NCBI RefSeq assembly: GCF_020667845.1
Contig: NZ_JAFMPQ010000029.1
Location: 1-64,000, forward strand
Reading direction: 5' to 3'
Source: Cognatishimia sp. F0-27
GTDB taxonomy: Bacteria > Pseudomonadota > Alphaproteobacteria > Rhodobacterales > Rhodobacteraceae
DNA length: 64,000 nt
Translations under genes and position numbers: made by a program
Notes under the pieces: model-generated
What the model was told of the DNA's origin: nothing
What the model saw: the letters and a program-made list of their open reading frames with translations, nothing else
Databases searched by the model: none
Shown here: piece by piece, positions 63,813 through 64,000 of the stretch
Layout: each line of letters begins with the position of its first letter
Numbering within the stretch: position 1 is the first letter of the stretch

Positions 63813-64000
63813 ATGGGGTATCGCGACGTTTATGAAGGCTGGAAAGCCGATCCGGAAACGTTCTGGCTCGAACAGGCGCAAGCCATCGACTGGGACGAGG
63901 CGCCCCGGAAGGCGCTCTTCGACCGTGGCGGCGGCCTTTACGAATGGTTTGCGGACGCCCGCGTGAACACGTGCTGGAACGCTGTGGACCGGCATGTCGA
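63813..64000 (+). CDS. prpE: Propionyl-CoA synthetase, 5' fragment
   Basis: First 62 codons of an acyl-CoA synthetase, cut by the window end. The N-terminus MGYRDVYEGWKADPETFWLE followed by LYEWFADARVNTCWNAVDRHV matches the start of PrpE-type propionyl-CoA synthetases, which activate propionate with ATP and CoA. AGGAGG lies 8 nt before the ATG. The catalytic core is outside the window. Confidence 0.88.
   Translation, partial: MGYRDVYEGWKADPETFWLEQAQAIDWDEAPRKALFDRGGGLYEWFADARVNTCWNAVDRHV

Overview
The window is a contiguous piece of a high-G+C alphaproteobacterial chromosome, most likely a member of the Rhodobacterales (Roseobacter/Paracoccaceae group). Support comes from the HrcA/CIRCE-controlled groESL, an RpoHII-like sigma factor behind an ECF-type promoter, the rsmI/yraN/gshB block, the glnD-murJ-rhomboid-trpS order, the ruvCAB operon, a DUF1127 micro-protein, and malic enzyme fused to a phosphotransacetylase domain. 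Coding is dense on both strands, with many 4-8 nt gene overlaps. No rRNA, tRNA, phage, IS element or CRISPR array was recognised.

Layout. 1-3.1 kb: groES-groEL with CIRCE and promoter, and a DUF2161 protein. 3.2-12.2 kb: TraB/GumN protein, then a minus-strand run from rpoH through a ChaN-like protein, coaBC, dut and a membrane-anchored MoeB/ThiF protein to an M3 peptidase; then a GST. 12.3-17.3 kb: comM with a CtrA-like box, an esterase, gshB, yraN, rsmI. 17.4-26.7 kb: LpoA-like lipoprotein, glnD, murJ, a rhomboid homologue lacking catalytic residues, trpS and two small conserved proteins. 26.7-37.3 kb: a minisatellite, ruvCAB, DUF1127, prmA, an MFS carrier, a YeeE/YedE transporter, an ABC exporter and an EamA exporter. 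38-44.5 kb: a Rieske oxygenase plus branched-chain-type ABC transporter operon with a divergent MarR regulator. 45.4-53.8 kb: an N-heterocycle catabolic cluster. 54-60 kb: SPOR protein and a complete nucleoside-salvage operon (cdd-deoA-deoB-add-upp). 60-64 kb: DUF3072, maeB, a secreted protein and the 5' end of prpE behind TTTTGCAAAA palindromes.

The most interesting system is the 45.4-53.8 kb cluster. A fused molybdenum hydroxylase with its FAD subunit, a 6-hydroxynicotinate-reductase homologue, and a divergently transcribed enamidase homologue reproduce the first three steps of the Eubacterium barkeri nicotinate pathway (ring hydroxylation, partial ring reduction, hydrolytic ring opening). 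Interleaved with them are a UPF0280 protein carrying ApbE-like motifs and two tandem PF06684 (DUF1185) paralogues. Because the E. barkeri reductase is known to carry covalent flavin, I infer that the UPF0280 protein is a dedicated flavin transferase for the reductase encoded beside it. The substrate and the fate of the ring-opened product are unknown.

Intergenic DNA is also unusual. Four copies of a 24-nt core each lie beside perfect GC-rich hairpins, two of them expanded into tandem arrays. There is a 109-bp minisatellite containing an 8-bp microsatellite, an 11-bp-period repeat present at two loci, and a purine-rich tract of about 420 bp after the Liv transporter operon.
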